Assembly: GCF_900109825.1 (NCBI RefSeq)
Contig: NZ_FOBL01000023.1
Location: 1-37,945 of the forward strand
Direction: 5' to 3'
From: Alkalibacterium putridalgicola
GTDB lineage: Bacteria > Bacillota > Bacilli > Lactobacillales > Carnobacteriaceae_A
DNA: 37,945 nt
Shown here: positions 7,069 to 15,181 of the stretch, one piece after another
Numbering within the stretch: position 1 is the first letter of the stretch
Layout: every line of letters starts with the position of its first letter
Program-made: the position numbers and the translations under genes
Notes under the pieces: generated by a model
What the model was told of the DNA's origin: nothing
Seen by the model: the letters and a program-made list of their open reading frames with translations, nothing else
The model's database searches: none

Positions 7069-8223
7069 TTGAAAAGACTTTTATTTATCCTGATAATTTA
7101 CTTAACTTATATCAGTCTTGGACTTCCTGATTCTCTTTTGGGCGTAACCTGGCCCGAGATGATGAAAGATTTCCCTGTACAGCAGAGCGCAGCAGGAATT
7201 ATATCAATGACTGTATCTTCCTTTGGTATTTTGTCCAGTATCAAGACTTCCAAGATTACTAACCGGCTGGGCATCGGGCGTCTAATCCTTACGAGTGTAC
7301 TTTTAACCTCACTCGGCCTCGCAGGTTTTTCATTGTCTCAACACTTTTTCTTCTTGCTGATTGCTTCTGTCCCATTGGGTCTAGGTGCTGGTGCGATTGA
7401 CACCTCTTTAAATAATTATGTATCAGTCAATCTTAAAGCTTATCACATGAACTGGCTCCACGCTTTCTGGGGAGTAGGTGCCACTGCAGGACCTTTGATC
7501 ATGGGGTTCACACTGAGAAGTCAGTTTTCCTGGCGAACAGGATATGCCATCATCGGGGGAATTCAGTTAATGATTGCCATCGTTCTTTATTACTCCTTAC
7601 CTATGTGGAAACATGGAAGAGCTTTTCAGTTACAAGAGAATAACATTTCAGTTTCTCCTGATTTGCTCATAAAGAATAAGGGCATTATTTATGCTCTACT
7701 TTCTTTCTTGATCTATGTAGCACTGGAAGGCACTGTCTTTCTTTGGGGAAGCAGCTACCTGATCAGAGCGAAGAGTTTAACTCCTGCTACTGCCAGTTTT
7801 ATTTTATCTATATTTTTTATTAGTCTGACGCTTGGGCGAGTCGTTTCAGGTTTCGTGACCTTGTGGCTGTCCAATCAAAAAATATTATACTTAAGCATGG
7901 CCTTGCTGATGCTGGGAATAGGTGCCACTGCATTAGGTACACATATTCTTCTCTATCTTGGATTAAGTCTTATTGGCTTGGGCTGTGCCGCCATCTTTCC
8001 TACGATGATGCATGAAACACCCCGACGTTTCGGCGAACAGCTTTCTAGCAGTATCATTGGTCTGGAGATCGCTGCCGGATCCATCGGAATTATAACCGTT
8101 CCGCCCTTATTCGGTATTGTTTTTCAAGCAGTCAGTATGACACTATTCCCAGTTTTTCTGGCTATACTGACCCTCATTCTCTTTATACTGACACGAATGA
8201 TTGATAGAAAACATCCTTTGTAA
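7069..8223 (+). CDS. MFS transporter, fucose permease-like family
   Basis: A 384-residue integral membrane protein with about twelve hydrophobic segments. The loop-2 region SKITNRLGIGRLILTS (GxRxG-type MFS signature variant) and the second-half equivalent SFILSIFFISLTLGRVVSG are visible, as is GAGAIDTSLNNYVSVNL, followed by WLHAFWGVGATAGPL, which is characteristic of the FucP/sugar-permease-like branch of MFS. Substrate cannot be assigned. The start is TTG with GGAGG 7 bases upstream. It has its own strong promoter; the following gloA-like gene is 130 bases away and has its own ribosome-binding site. Confidence 0.82.
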   Translation: MKRLLFILIIYLTYISLGLPDSLLGVTWPEMMKDFPVQQSAAGIISMTVSSFGILSSIKTSKITNRLGIGRLILTSVLLTSLGLAGFSLSQHFFFLLIASVPLGLGAGAIDTSLNNYVSVNLKAYHMNWLHAFWGVGATAGPLIMGFTLRSQFSWRTGYAIIGGIQLMIAIVLYYSLPMWKHGRAFQLQENNISVSPDLLIKNKGIIYALLSFLIYVALEGTVFLWGSSYLIRAKSLTPATASFILSIFFISLTLGRVVSGFVTLWLSNQKILYLSMALLMLGIGATALGTHILLYLGLSLIGLGCAAIFPTMMHETPRRFGEQLSSSIIGLEIAAGSIGIITVPPLFGIVFQAVSMTLFPVFLAILTLILFILTRMIDRKHPL

Positions 8224-8353
8224 ACATATCATTCACTATACTTTTACCTATTGATCTATTAGAACACAACTGAAAATATCGGAGGCTAAAAAATATCCCT
8301 CTATAACTTTTTCATGCTAGAATAAAGATAAGAAATTTTTGGAGGATGATAGT

Positions 8354-8734
8354 ATGAACCAAGAACTTGTTGAGATTTGCCTGCGTGTGAGAGATATTGA
8401 TGCAACATTAGACTTCTATACCAATCTATTTGATTTTGAAGTTGCAAGCCATAGAAAATTCCCAGAAAATAAATTTGATTTAATTTATCTGAACTCACCT
8501 GGTTCTTCTGTACAGATCGAACTAACTTACAATTACGATGCTGAGCCATATGAGATAGGAAATGGCTTCAGTCATTTAGGTGTCACTGTCGATGACTTAG
8601 AAGACATGCACGAAACATGTAAAGCTTCTGCTTACAAGACAGGCGAGTTAAAAGGACTGTCCGGCGGCACACCGAGCTATTTTTTTGTGACCGACCCTGA
8701 TGGGTATCGTATTGAAGTTAAACGCAGAAAATAA
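8354..8734 (+). CDS. VOC family protein, glyoxalase I (lactoylglutathione lyase)-like
   Basis: A 126-residue vicinal-oxygen-chelate protein with two beta-alpha-beta-beta-beta modules: CLRVRDIDATLDFYTNLFDFE, QIELTYNYD, GNGFSHLGVTVDDL and FVTDPDGYRIEV. This matches GloA, which isomerises the hemithioacetal of methylglyoxal. Three of the four usual metal ligands are present (Glu of IELTY, His of FSHLG, Glu of YRIEV). The first, a His in E. coli GloA just before xxLRV, aligns with Glu here (VEICLRV), so metal preference may differ. An in-frame TTG five codons upstream overlaps the GGAGG site, so the ATG 9 bases after GGAGG is chosen. Followed by a strong terminator. Confidence 0.85.
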   Translation: MNQELVEICLRVRDIDATLDFYTNLFDFEVASHRKFPENKFDLIYLNSPGSSVQIELTYNYDAEPYEIGNGFSHLGVTVDDLEDMHETCKASAYKTGELKGLSGGTPSYFFVTDPDGYRIEVKRRK

Positions 8735-8751
8735 TATTTCGAAAAGTTTAT

Positions 8752-8790
8752 ATGAAAGCATGTTGGTTTTCCAACATGCTTTCATTTTTT
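8752..8790 (+). terminator. Terminator of the gloA-like gene
   Basis: ATGAAAGCATGTTGG (8752-8766) pairs perfectly with 8771-8785 around TTTT, followed by a run of seven Ts. It is the last chromosomal feature before the first att-like site. Confidence 0.92.
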
Positions 8791-8796
8791 TGTGAA

Positions 8797-8827
8797 AAAC
8801 CCATTACTTAGGGTACGATTCTCCGCA
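8797..8827. repeat. Degenerate SCC-type att-like site 1 (outer left end)
   Basis: CATTACTTAGGGTACGATTC followed by TCCGCAT. It aligns base for base, with about six differences, to the rlmH 3' end at 26280-26309; preceded by AACC like the other copies. Interpreted as the outermost left attachment site of the island. Confidence 0.55.
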
Positions 8828-8919
8828 TTGTGTTTAAATGAGGCTTTGAACAGCACTGAATTAGTCACACGGAACGTAATTAAACATAATATATCTATTC
8901 TTAATTCTTTAAAATTTAC

Positions 8920-9765
8920 TTATTTGAAGCTTTCAATAATCTCATAAAACTCTTCTTTGCTCATATTCTTATACATTCTTTTTACAACTGTCCTTCTAAA
9001 TACTGTAACTCTTCTGTAAGACAGCTTACAAACCTTAACAGTTTCCCATCTATGCAGCATTCGGATTTTTTTATTTTTAGGTTCCTTAAACTTCATTATA
9101 ATAAATAATTCTTGATATTTTGAGTAAAGAGCATAACTATACGATATTGGAATGAAGAGTAACGCTAAAACTATCGGAATAGAAAAAGTTATTAATAAAT
9201 CTATACTCCCCATATCAGTATAATTAGCAAATGCATTCTTCATTGTAAGTACTAAAACTGTAAGACCAATAAAAGTAATAGCAATTGATGTTATTTTTTT
9301 TATTATTGAATATTCTTCTTTTAAACCTGCTACAGTATCTAACAAAACTAAAAAAGTTATACTAGGGACTAGTATCAGTTCAATAATGATATGAAAAGTA
9401 AATGTACTTAATAAAAATTCTAGGATTACGATAAATTTTAAGTTACTTTTTAAGATATTTGCAAAATAATGATCATCATTTTTAATTATAATGGCTCCAA
9501 AGCACATTGGAATTCCACTAAAAACTATCCAAAAAATAACTTCTTTTAAATATTTCCAATTCCAGAATGAATATTGAGAGGCTACTATTATCCAAAAGGA
9601 GGAATAGAATATTATAATAACTACCAGAGTGATTATTTGCTTGTTAACAGAAATTTTTAATAATTTTAAAGCTGAACTCCTTATTTTGGGTATTAGAAAC
9701 ACGAAAACACAAAGTATGATTAACCAAATTATACTTGCTACTTCTCGACTTGAAAACAAGTTCAT
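8920..9765 (-). CDS. Multi-pass membrane protein of unknown function
   Basis: A 281-residue, AT-rich gene product that I do not recognise. It has an N-terminal hydrophobic helix (about 10-30), further segments near 40-60, 75-97, 107-140, 157-180 and 190-215, so five to seven membrane spans, then a basic cytoplasmic tail of about 65 residues rich in Lys/Arg (VCKLSYRRVTVFRRTVVKR) ending in an acidic helix. GGAGGGGA precedes the ATG by about 10 bases. It is the only gene between two att-like sites, which suggests it was brought in as cargo of a small SCC-like segment. A membrane effector or immunity role is possible but unsupported. Confidence 0.7.
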   Translation of the reverse strand: MNLFSSREVASIIWLIILCVFVFLIPKIRSSALKLLKISVNKQIITLVVIIIFYSSFWIIVASQYSFWNWKYLKEVIFWIVFSGIPMCFGAIIIKNDDHYFANILKSNLKFIVILEFLLSTFTFHIIIELILVPSITFLVLLDTVAGLKEEYSIIKKITSIAITFIGLTVLVLTMKNAFANYTDMGSIDLLITFSIPIVLALLFIPISYSYALYSKYQELFIIMKFKEPKNKKIRMLHRWETVKVCKLSYRRVTVFRRTVVKRMYKNMSKEEFYEIIESFK

Positions 9766-9881
9766 AATTAATGCTTCCCCTCCCCATTAAAACTTCATTT
9801 ATATTAATAATACTAATACTTCTAAACTATTAGTATTTAATAATAATGAATTGCAGTAGAATATTATTTAAACTTTTAAAT

Positions 9882-9914
9882 AACCCCATCTACTTAGAAT
9901 ACGGTTCTGCGTAT
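9882..9914. repeat. Degenerate SCC-type att-like site 2
   Basis: AACCCCATCTACTTAGAATA, then CGGTTCTGCGTAT. It shares ATACGGTTC and the flanking CC-CAT with the rlmH site. The inner ATACG...CGTAT forms a short dyad, as at site 3. The rest of the 313-base gap (9766-10078) holds AT-rich sequence, CAATGCGGTTTTTTT at 9931-9945 (recalling the SCC end TGATGCGGTTT) and a terminator. Confidence 0.6.
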
Positions 9915-10040
9915 CACTAACCAATGCGGTTTTTTTATATCATCTATTACGTTACTGATATCCTATCACGAATAGATGCATTATAGTAAAGGGTATCCGT
10001 ATTCCTTTATTAACTAGATTAATAAGCTATATTGTACTAG

Positions 10041-10070
10041 AAAAGCCAACTTAGAAAAGCTGGCTTTTTT
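10041..10070. terminator. Terminator of the ImmA/IrrE operon
   Basis: AAAAGCCA (10041-10048) pairs with TGGCTTTT (10061-10068) and lies 10 bases after the minus-strand stop codon. A longer T-run exists on the plus strand, so it may act in both directions. Confidence 0.6.
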
Positions 10071-10078
10071 GTACTACT

Positions 10079-11275
10079 TTACTGTAATTTAGATTTTGAG
10101 TTATAGTTGTCCTTTATAGACAAGACTACACCACTCTCCCTATTGTCCATGAAAAACTGCTTTGGTAAATCGGTTACTTGAGACAAAAATTCTAGATTGA
10201 GATATAGATTATATTTCTCAGCTAGTTCGTCCCTTATCTCAGCACCGGTCCTAACATTATTATCATCTAATAATTTCATCGCTTGTCTTATTGCAACCGG
10301 CTTATTCACCTTAGTTTCTTTGTCAAATGGTTCTAATTTTCTATAGCCTTTATAGCTCATGTGTTTAAATAAGCTTTGTTTTTCTATACTGGTAATTAAA
10401 CCTAGTTGGTAACTTCTCATAATCATACTTGAAACAGAGACATTCCACCTTTTTTTAAGAATTAAAAAACTTTCAAAGTGTGTACCTGTATTTTCAACAT
10501 CTTTAGTGAATCTTTCAGCTGGCATAAGCAGGCAAGAAGCAAAATTATTTGCATCTTGTTCCATGAGTTTGTACTCGTCTTTTTCTAGTTCCTGTGGATC
10601 CATACCCTCATGTAGAATCCAGTGACCTATCTCATGTGCTATACTGAACTGCTGTCTGAAGAATGTACCTTCTGAGGGTATTGAAATCACAAAATAGTTA
10701 TTATCTCCTATTGAGTATCTACTACTGAATGCATCTACTTTCTCAGAAAATCCATTATTGTTTATCACTGTTATTCCTAATAGTTCTGCAAATTCAACCA
10801 TATTCTCAATTGGTTGATCGTTATAGTCAAGTAATTCTCTTACATGTTGTGCTATTTTTTCAATATCATTTAATGTCAAATTGCTGCTTTGTAAATCTAT
10901 ACTTTCCGTAATGCTATCAGTATTTTTTAAATCTGGAAAATCCACATATTGATTTAGATACTCTTTAATGATTAATGCATACTTTAACCAGTATGTTGCA
11001 GGTTCTTTTTCCTTCTGAGTTGATGTAAGATATGATCTAAAATAAAGACCATTTGAAGCTATACTGCTATTATCTTCTGTCATGAAGAACTCTGTGGGAA
11101 ATTTAAGTAAGTTACTTATTTTAAATAGTGTCTCTTTAGATGGTTGACTATTTAAATTCTCATATTTGGACACCATTTGTTTAGAGACTTCTAACTCTTT
11201 AGAAAGAGCTGTTATGGTATATTGATTAAATAGTCTAGCCTCTTTTAGCCTCTTCCCATTAAAAATCCTTTGCAT
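10079..11275 (-). CDS. XRE-type HTH and ImmA/IrrE metallopeptidase fusion
   Basis: A 398-residue protein. Residues 5-65 form a Cro/CI-type helix-turn-helix (LKEARLFNQYTITALSKELEVSKQMVSKYEN). Residues about 150-260 form an ImmA/IrrE zinc peptidase with HEIGH at 214-218 and the third ligand in EQDANNFASCLLMP near 239. In phages and ICEs such proteases cleave repressors; standalone XRE-ImmA fusions are also found as antitoxin-like partners of diverse toxins. The gene follows the 225-residue gene by 10 bases, with GAGGTG before the ATG, so the two form a bicistron on an att-flanked segment. Either repressor-protease control of island genes or a toxin-antitoxin/defence pair is possible. Confidence 0.85.
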   Translation of the reverse strand: MQRIFNGKRLKEARLFNQYTITALSKELEVSKQMVSKYENLNSQPSKETLFKISNLLKFPTEFFMTEDNSSIASNGLYFRSYLTSTQKEKEPATYWLKYALIIKEYLNQYVDFPDLKNTDSITESIDLQSSNLTLNDIEKIAQHVRELLDYNDQPIENMVEFAELLGITVINNNGFSEKVDAFSSRYSIGDNNYFVISIPSEGTFFRQQFSIAHEIGHWILHEGMDPQELEKDEYKLMEQDANNFASCLLMPAERFTKDVENTGTHFESFLILKKRWNVSVSSMIMRSYQLGLITSIEKQSLFKHMSYKGYRKLEPFDKETKVNKPVAIRQAMKLLDDNNVRTGAEIRDELAEKYNLYLNLEFLSQVTDLPKQFFMDNRESGVVLSIKDNYNSKSKLQ

Positions 11276-11285
11276 TTCCTACACC

Positions 11286-11963
11286 TCAATTATTTTTTAA
11301 AGATACAATCTGTTTTTCTTGTTTCTTCAATTTATCTACTGTTGTACTTTCTGTAGAGTCATTTTTTACTTTATCAGTTGTATCAACTTCAAAGGTAGAA
11401 TCTATTAGATCTGAATAATTTTCAAACTCTATTAAATCATAATTAGAAGTAAAACGATACATGCTAAATTGCTCTTGACCGTATGTATCTGAAAAAGTAT
11501 AAACATACGTTTTTTTTGCAGTAATTTCGTAGTCATTCATCATCTTTATAAATAGTTCTTCAGTTAACCCAACTTCCGAGCTATCTCCTAAGTCCAGTGA
11601 GGTTTGCAGTGCCTCTTCTTTGTTGAGAACAGATAATATAGACATATAGTGTGTTGGACTTTTTTCCTTTAGTACCTTTTGGAGGTTTTTTTCAGACAAA
11701 AACAACGATATTTCTTCATTTTTCTCGTCAACAAGCGCCACTAATTCCCACAAACTTCCCCTGCTAATCGTTACAAAATCCATTCCGTTCCTAATAGCAA
11801 CATTCCTTATTTTTGTGTACCTCACATCCCAATTATAGACAGGCCTAGAGTTCACTGTAGCTGGATTACCAGCGGAATCTATTGCATATGCCAATTGCTC
11901 TTTACTATCCTGATCTTTGACCGATAAGATATTGGCTAATTCTTTTAAGATTTTTTCTTCCAT
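11286..11963 (-). CDS. Hypothetical protein paired with XRE-ImmA/IrrE gene
   Basis: A 225-residue soluble protein without a motif I can name with certainty. The N-terminal helix is followed by an alternating beta/alpha region (VYNWDVRYTKIRNVAIRNG..., WELVALVDEKNEEISLFLSEKNL) and a low-complexity, charged tail (about 190-225) with repeated KLKKQEKQ. It resembles in layout the partner proteins found with XRE-ImmA proteases (possibly DUF5986-type; not verified). The start is the ATG after AAAGGAGGT (6-base spacing); an in-frame TTG one codon earlier is less likely. It is the first gene of the bicistron and has its own promoter, so if the pair is a toxin-antitoxin unit this would be the candidate toxin. 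Confidence 0.65.
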   Translation of the reverse strand: MEEKILKELANILSVKDQDSKEQLAYAIDSAGNPATVNSRPVYNWDVRYTKIRNVAIRNGMDFVTISRGSLWELVALVDEKNEEISLFLSEKNLQKVLKEKSPTHYMSILSVLNKEEALQTSLDLGDSSEVGLTEELFIKMMNDYEITAKKTYVYTFSDTYGQEQFSMYRFTSNYDLIEFENYSDLIDSTFEVDTTDKVKNDSTESTTVDKLKKQEKQIVSLKNN

Positions 11964-11992
11964 CAAAATACCTCCTTTTGTAGTTACATATT

Positions 11993-12020
11993 ATATTAGA
12001 CTATTTTTGTATTTTGTCAA
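11993..12020 (-). promoter_or_regulatory. Promoter of the XRE-ImmA bicistron
   Basis: On the minus strand TTGACA (12020-12015), 16-base spacer, TAATAT (11998-11993), 30 bases before the start codon. Just upstream, AACCG-type repeats (TAACCGTTTCCGTTAAACCG, 12036-12055, and TTAACCGG near 12119) could be regulator sites. Confidence 0.7.
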
Positions 12021-12147
12021 CCATAATAGTAAAATAACCGTTTCCGTTAAACCGATTTCCTACTAAACATTTACTCTCACCTCGTTTATAGTTTAGCAAG
12101 TAATTACAGTTAAATAATTAACCGGTTTTCCTTCAAAGATAGAAAAG

Positions 12148-12180
12148 GGCCAACAGCGTTTGAATCCGCTGTTGACTCTT
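12148..12180. terminator. Stem-loop in the segment B/C spacer
   Basis: CAACAGCG (12151-12158) pairs with CGCTGTTG (12167-12174) with an 8-base loop, flanked by AAAAGGG on the left and CTCTTTATT on the right; terminator-like in either direction. The rest of 12021-12225 shows no gene. Confidence 0.5.
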
Positions 12181-12225
12181 TATTATTGTATTCATTTAGT
12201 TTATCTACGACTGACTGACTGATTG

Positions 12226-12258
12226 AACCTCATTCATTTATGATACGGTTCTCCGTAT
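12226..12258. repeat. SCC-type att site 3 (left end of the 14-kb segment)
   Basis: Contains TCATTTATGATACGGTTC (12234-12251), identical over 18 bases to the 3' end of rlmH at 26283-26300, followed by TCCGTAT. GATACGG/CCGTATC forms a perfect 7-bp dyad around TTCT. On the minus strand it reads GAACCGTATCATAAATGAAT followed by GAGGTT, close to staphylococcal SCC attachment sequences (TATCATAA...TGAGGTT). Same orientation as the rlmH copy, as expected for attL/attR. Confidence 0.8.
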
Positions 12259-12367
12259 CATTTTACGGTGATAAATTTTATCAGGGTGTAAAATTAAGTA
12301 AGATGCTATACTTTCGAATTTAACATCTAACTATTAGTAAAAGAAACTATTCGCATACATTTAATTT

Positions 12368-14590
12368 CTATTTTAAATCATTAATTAATGTCTCTAGCAC
12401 GCTATCGTGAATAGTAACTTCAGCATCTTGATCGAAATAATATGAAACCATTCTTATTCCATTACGATCCAATCTATTATAATAATAACAAGCATTTACT
12501 TGGGTTTTTGGACTTGGCATGAGCTTAATAAATGGCAGTAATTTAAGTGGGTCATAACCATCTTCCTCAAGTAGATATAAGTTCTCAATATCTAGTCCAT
12601 TTGAAACTTCAATACTCTTTTCAACAAATGTATTTCTAGTTCCTTTTACTAACCTACAATTACAATTATAGAAACCAGAACTAAAATGTCCATTTCCTGG
12701 TTGAATTAGCTGGTATCCTTCGTATATATCACCAATTACTTTTCTTAATGCATTTAGCTCTCTTTCTAGCAACATCAGTCTATTCTTGACATCTCCCTCA
12801 CTTTCAACTCCTCCGTGACCTTTCCAATCATTTCTGTAGCTTCTAGTTCTATCTAATATTTTATATACTTCCTTGGATGATATTATTTCAATAAAACTTT
12901 TTCTTTTTTGTTGAAATAATCGTAAACATTGATCAGGGTATTTGTCCATTAATTTTCTAAGCTTCTTAGCTAGCTTTTCTCCAATATGAACCCATGTTCC
13001 AAATGTTGCATTGGCTAATCTATCGGCATCTATTTCATAAATATACTCTTTATCTATAATTTCACCATTTTTTGCATAGGCACTCATCATTAATACAACT
13101 TGAAATTGAGCGAATGCTTCAAAAAAATGTAGCAAAAATTCTTTCTTTGAGAATACATCAGTTTTAGCATAGTATTTATACAGAATAGATGCTAGAGGAA
13201 AAGGTAATGTTTCTATCCATTCTGTAACTCCATCTTCTCTGTTTAATTTTTCTAATCGTTTATTTAAATGCTCATGGCTATTGGGATAGTTCCATGCTTT
13301 GCTTTCAATACTGAATAATTCATTTCTTAATTCATCTACCTTTGATTGAATATCTAATATTTCTTGTTGTATACTCTTTTCAGGAAGATATAAATTAGCC
13401 GATTCTAAAGTACTTTTATTAATTTTTCCTACGTAGGCTCCACTCGTTAAGCTATCTCTAAGAATCAGACCTACTTCTGTATTGAACCACTTTGCCAGAT
13501 AAATAGAGTTTATACTATCTTTTAGTACAATTTGAAAATAATTATGAGTTTTATTTTTCATTTCACTTTGATCATTGACTGCATCAGAACGACCAATATT
13601 AGGCAAATATACTGAATTAGCATGTTCTTTAAATTGACCAATTTCTTTTTTTACGCTATTTATTTGTAATGCAATATCAGTAATTGGCACTTCTATTAAA
13701 TTAGCTTTTTTAACAAACCTCTCTATTTCTAACTCTTTTTCCAACTTTCCATAAGATGAGAAGGACTTATGATCTACTAGCTTTCCATTTGTTAGAACTT
13801 TACTATCTTTTCTATTATTCCATCCTGATATTACTTGTTCTAAATTCTCATTTTTTAATTCACTAATAAATAAGTCCCCGTACTCTTTTTTACTCAATAC
13901 TATTAAATATGTTCCTATATTTGTGTTGACATGAGTTCCTGGAGGCAAATAAAAAGCTGCATCTAAAAAAATACCCTTGTCTTCTAATATTGGCAAAATG
14001 GAGTTCCTCAATTTTCTATTAAAAAAATTATGATTAACAACAAAAAACATTCGACCGGATTCTCTTAATTTATAGGACGCTTTCAATATTAATAAATGAG
14101 CTAGTTCTGCTCGAATTTTTTTGTTATTTACTGTTGTTTCAGCTTTTATCCCCATTGGAGGAAAGCTACATATCAAATCAAACTTAAATTCCTTCATTTT
14201 TTCTAATTCAATTAAAGGATCACCAATAATGCTTTGATATTTATTATCTTTCAACATCATGCCTGTTATAGTAGCCCATTTATCATTATTACTAATCAAT
14301 ACACTACTATCAGTATTTATTGATACTTCCCCTAACAACTCCCCATATATATTCCATGGTATTAGCACATCACTCTTATTTGTAATTACTTTTTTCATAA
14401 ATTCAGAAACTATTTTAGGTGTGATTCCATGACTATATTTATTATGCTTTTTAAGTATTTCGCGAATATCGTCATAGCTTAAATCAATATGTTTTTCGAG
14501 CCCACGTTGAATCATTTCATCTTGATTATTAATTTTTTTACCCGAATAATAATCAGTACTCTCATATAATTGCTTTAATTTATTATTCAT
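12368..14590 (-). CDS. Degenerate N6-methyltransferase/TRD protein with HEPN-like C-terminal motif
   Basis: A 740-residue protein. Residues about 50-240 follow the HsdM-type N6-adenine methyltransferase plan (HGITPKIVSEFM, then a Rossmann core and KFDLICSFPPMG), but motif I reads IPWNIYGELLG instead of DPxCGxG and motif IV reads SFPPM at 142-146 instead of NPP(F/Y), so catalysis looks lost. Residues about 300-440 resemble an HsdS target-recognition domain with its coiled coil (YLPEKSIQQEILDIQSKVDEL). The region 460-640 is helical with R586-NDWKG-H592, an R-x5-H motif as in HEPN ribonucleases. The last 120 residues are unassigned. AGGAGGT precedes the ATG. It lies downstream of an AbiJ-like HEPN gene and a type I R-M operon, suggesting a recognition-plus-effector defence protein; that role is inference. 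Confidence 0.65.
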   Translation of the reverse strand: MNNKLKQLYESTDYYSGKKINNQDEMIQRGLEKHIDLSYDDIREILKKHNKYSHGITPKIVSEFMKKVITNKSDVLIPWNIYGELLGEVSINTDSSVLISNNDKWATITGMMLKDNKYQSIIGDPLIELEKMKEFKFDLICSFPPMGIKAETTVNNKKIRAELAHLLILKASYKLRESGRMFFVVNHNFFNRKLRNSILPILEDKGIFLDAAFYLPPGTHVNTNIGTYLIVLSKKEYGDLFISELKNENLEQVISGWNNRKDSKVLTNGKLVDHKSFSSYGKLEKELEIERFVKKANLIEVPITDIALQINSVKKEIGQFKEHANSVYLPNIGRSDAVNDQSEMKNKTHNYFQIVLKDSINSIYLAKWFNTEVGLILRDSLTSGAYVGKINKSTLESANLYLPEKSIQQEILDIQSKVDELRNELFSIESKAWNYPNSHEHLNKRLEKLNREDGVTEWIETLPFPLASILYKYYAKTDVFSKKEFLLHFFEAFAQFQVVLMMSAYAKNGEIIDKEYIYEIDADRLANATFGTWVHIGEKLAKKLRKLMDKYPDQCLRLFQQKRKSFIEIISSKEVYKILDRTRSYRNDWKGHGGVESEGDVKNRLMLLERELNALRKVIGDIYEGYQLIQPGNGHFSSGFYNCNCRLVKGTRNTFVEKSIEVSNGLDIENLYLLEEDGYDPLKLLPFIKLMPSPKTQVNACYYYNRLDRNGIRMVSYYFDQDAEVTIHDSVLETLINDLK

Positions 14591-14706
14591 TTTTTACCTC
14601 CTATATGAATTTAATTAAAATACCATTTCTTCATGACTAATAGTTAATTAGTTAACAAATTTCATCTGAGTTAATAATCAGATTTTATACTATCGGTTCA
14701 CTCATG

Positions 14707-15150
14707 TTATTCTTCTTTTTCTAGTGCTTCTTTTATTTTTTGGCCATTATCTTTTAATTTCAGTAATTCTGGTTTAGTTTCTAACTTTTCACTTACCTTA
14801 TTTTTTCTCATAAAAACACCTACATCAACTTGTGAGAACCCCTGAGATATTAAATGCCTTTTTAACACTTTATAACAATACTGAATTTTTTCATATCGAA
14901 GCCACATTGCAGCATCATCCATACTTATATGCCAATACTTGTTCAAGAGCTCTATGATTTTTCTGTCTTCGACACCTGCATCATATAAACTAACTATATT
15001 CCTTTGCAGACCAGCATCTAAACCTTGAATATGTGCATCTAGTTCTCTCTCACTCATTACTTCTCTAACGCTTTCTATCACAATATTAGACAGATCTCTT
15101 CCATAGCTCTTAAAACGTTCTATACTTGAAGTGTCATCATTATTATTCAT
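14707..15150 (-). CDS. Hypothetical helical protein between two HEPN-type genes
   Basis: A 147-residue, largely alpha-helical, soluble protein; I do not recognise a family. The middle (IVSLYDAGVEDRKIIELLNKYWHISMDDAAMWLRYEK, residues about 52-90) could form a helix-turn-helix-like bundle, and the C-terminus is lysine/glutamate rich. AAAGGAGA lies 6 bases before the ATG. It starts 31 bases after the AbiJ-like gene and ends 116 bases before the methyltransferase-like gene, so it is probably part of the same transcript. A small adaptor, antitoxin or regulator for the neighbouring HEPN proteins is possible. Confidence 0.65.
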   Translation of the reverse strand: MNNNDDTSSIERFKSYGRDLSNIVIESVREVMSERELDAHIQGLDAGLQRNIVSLYDAGVEDRKIIELLNKYWHISMDDAAMWLRYEKIQYCYKVLKRHLISQGFSQVDVGVFMRKNKVSEKLETKPELLKLKDNGQKIKEALEKEE

Positions 15151-15181
15151 TTTAATCTCCTTTTCGAATGTTTAGTCATTT

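Noticed and set aside
12368-14590. Calling the 740-residue protein an active HsdM or type IIG enzyme
   Set aside because: Both SAM-binding and catalytic motifs are degenerate, and there is no PD-(D/E)xK nuclease motif visible.
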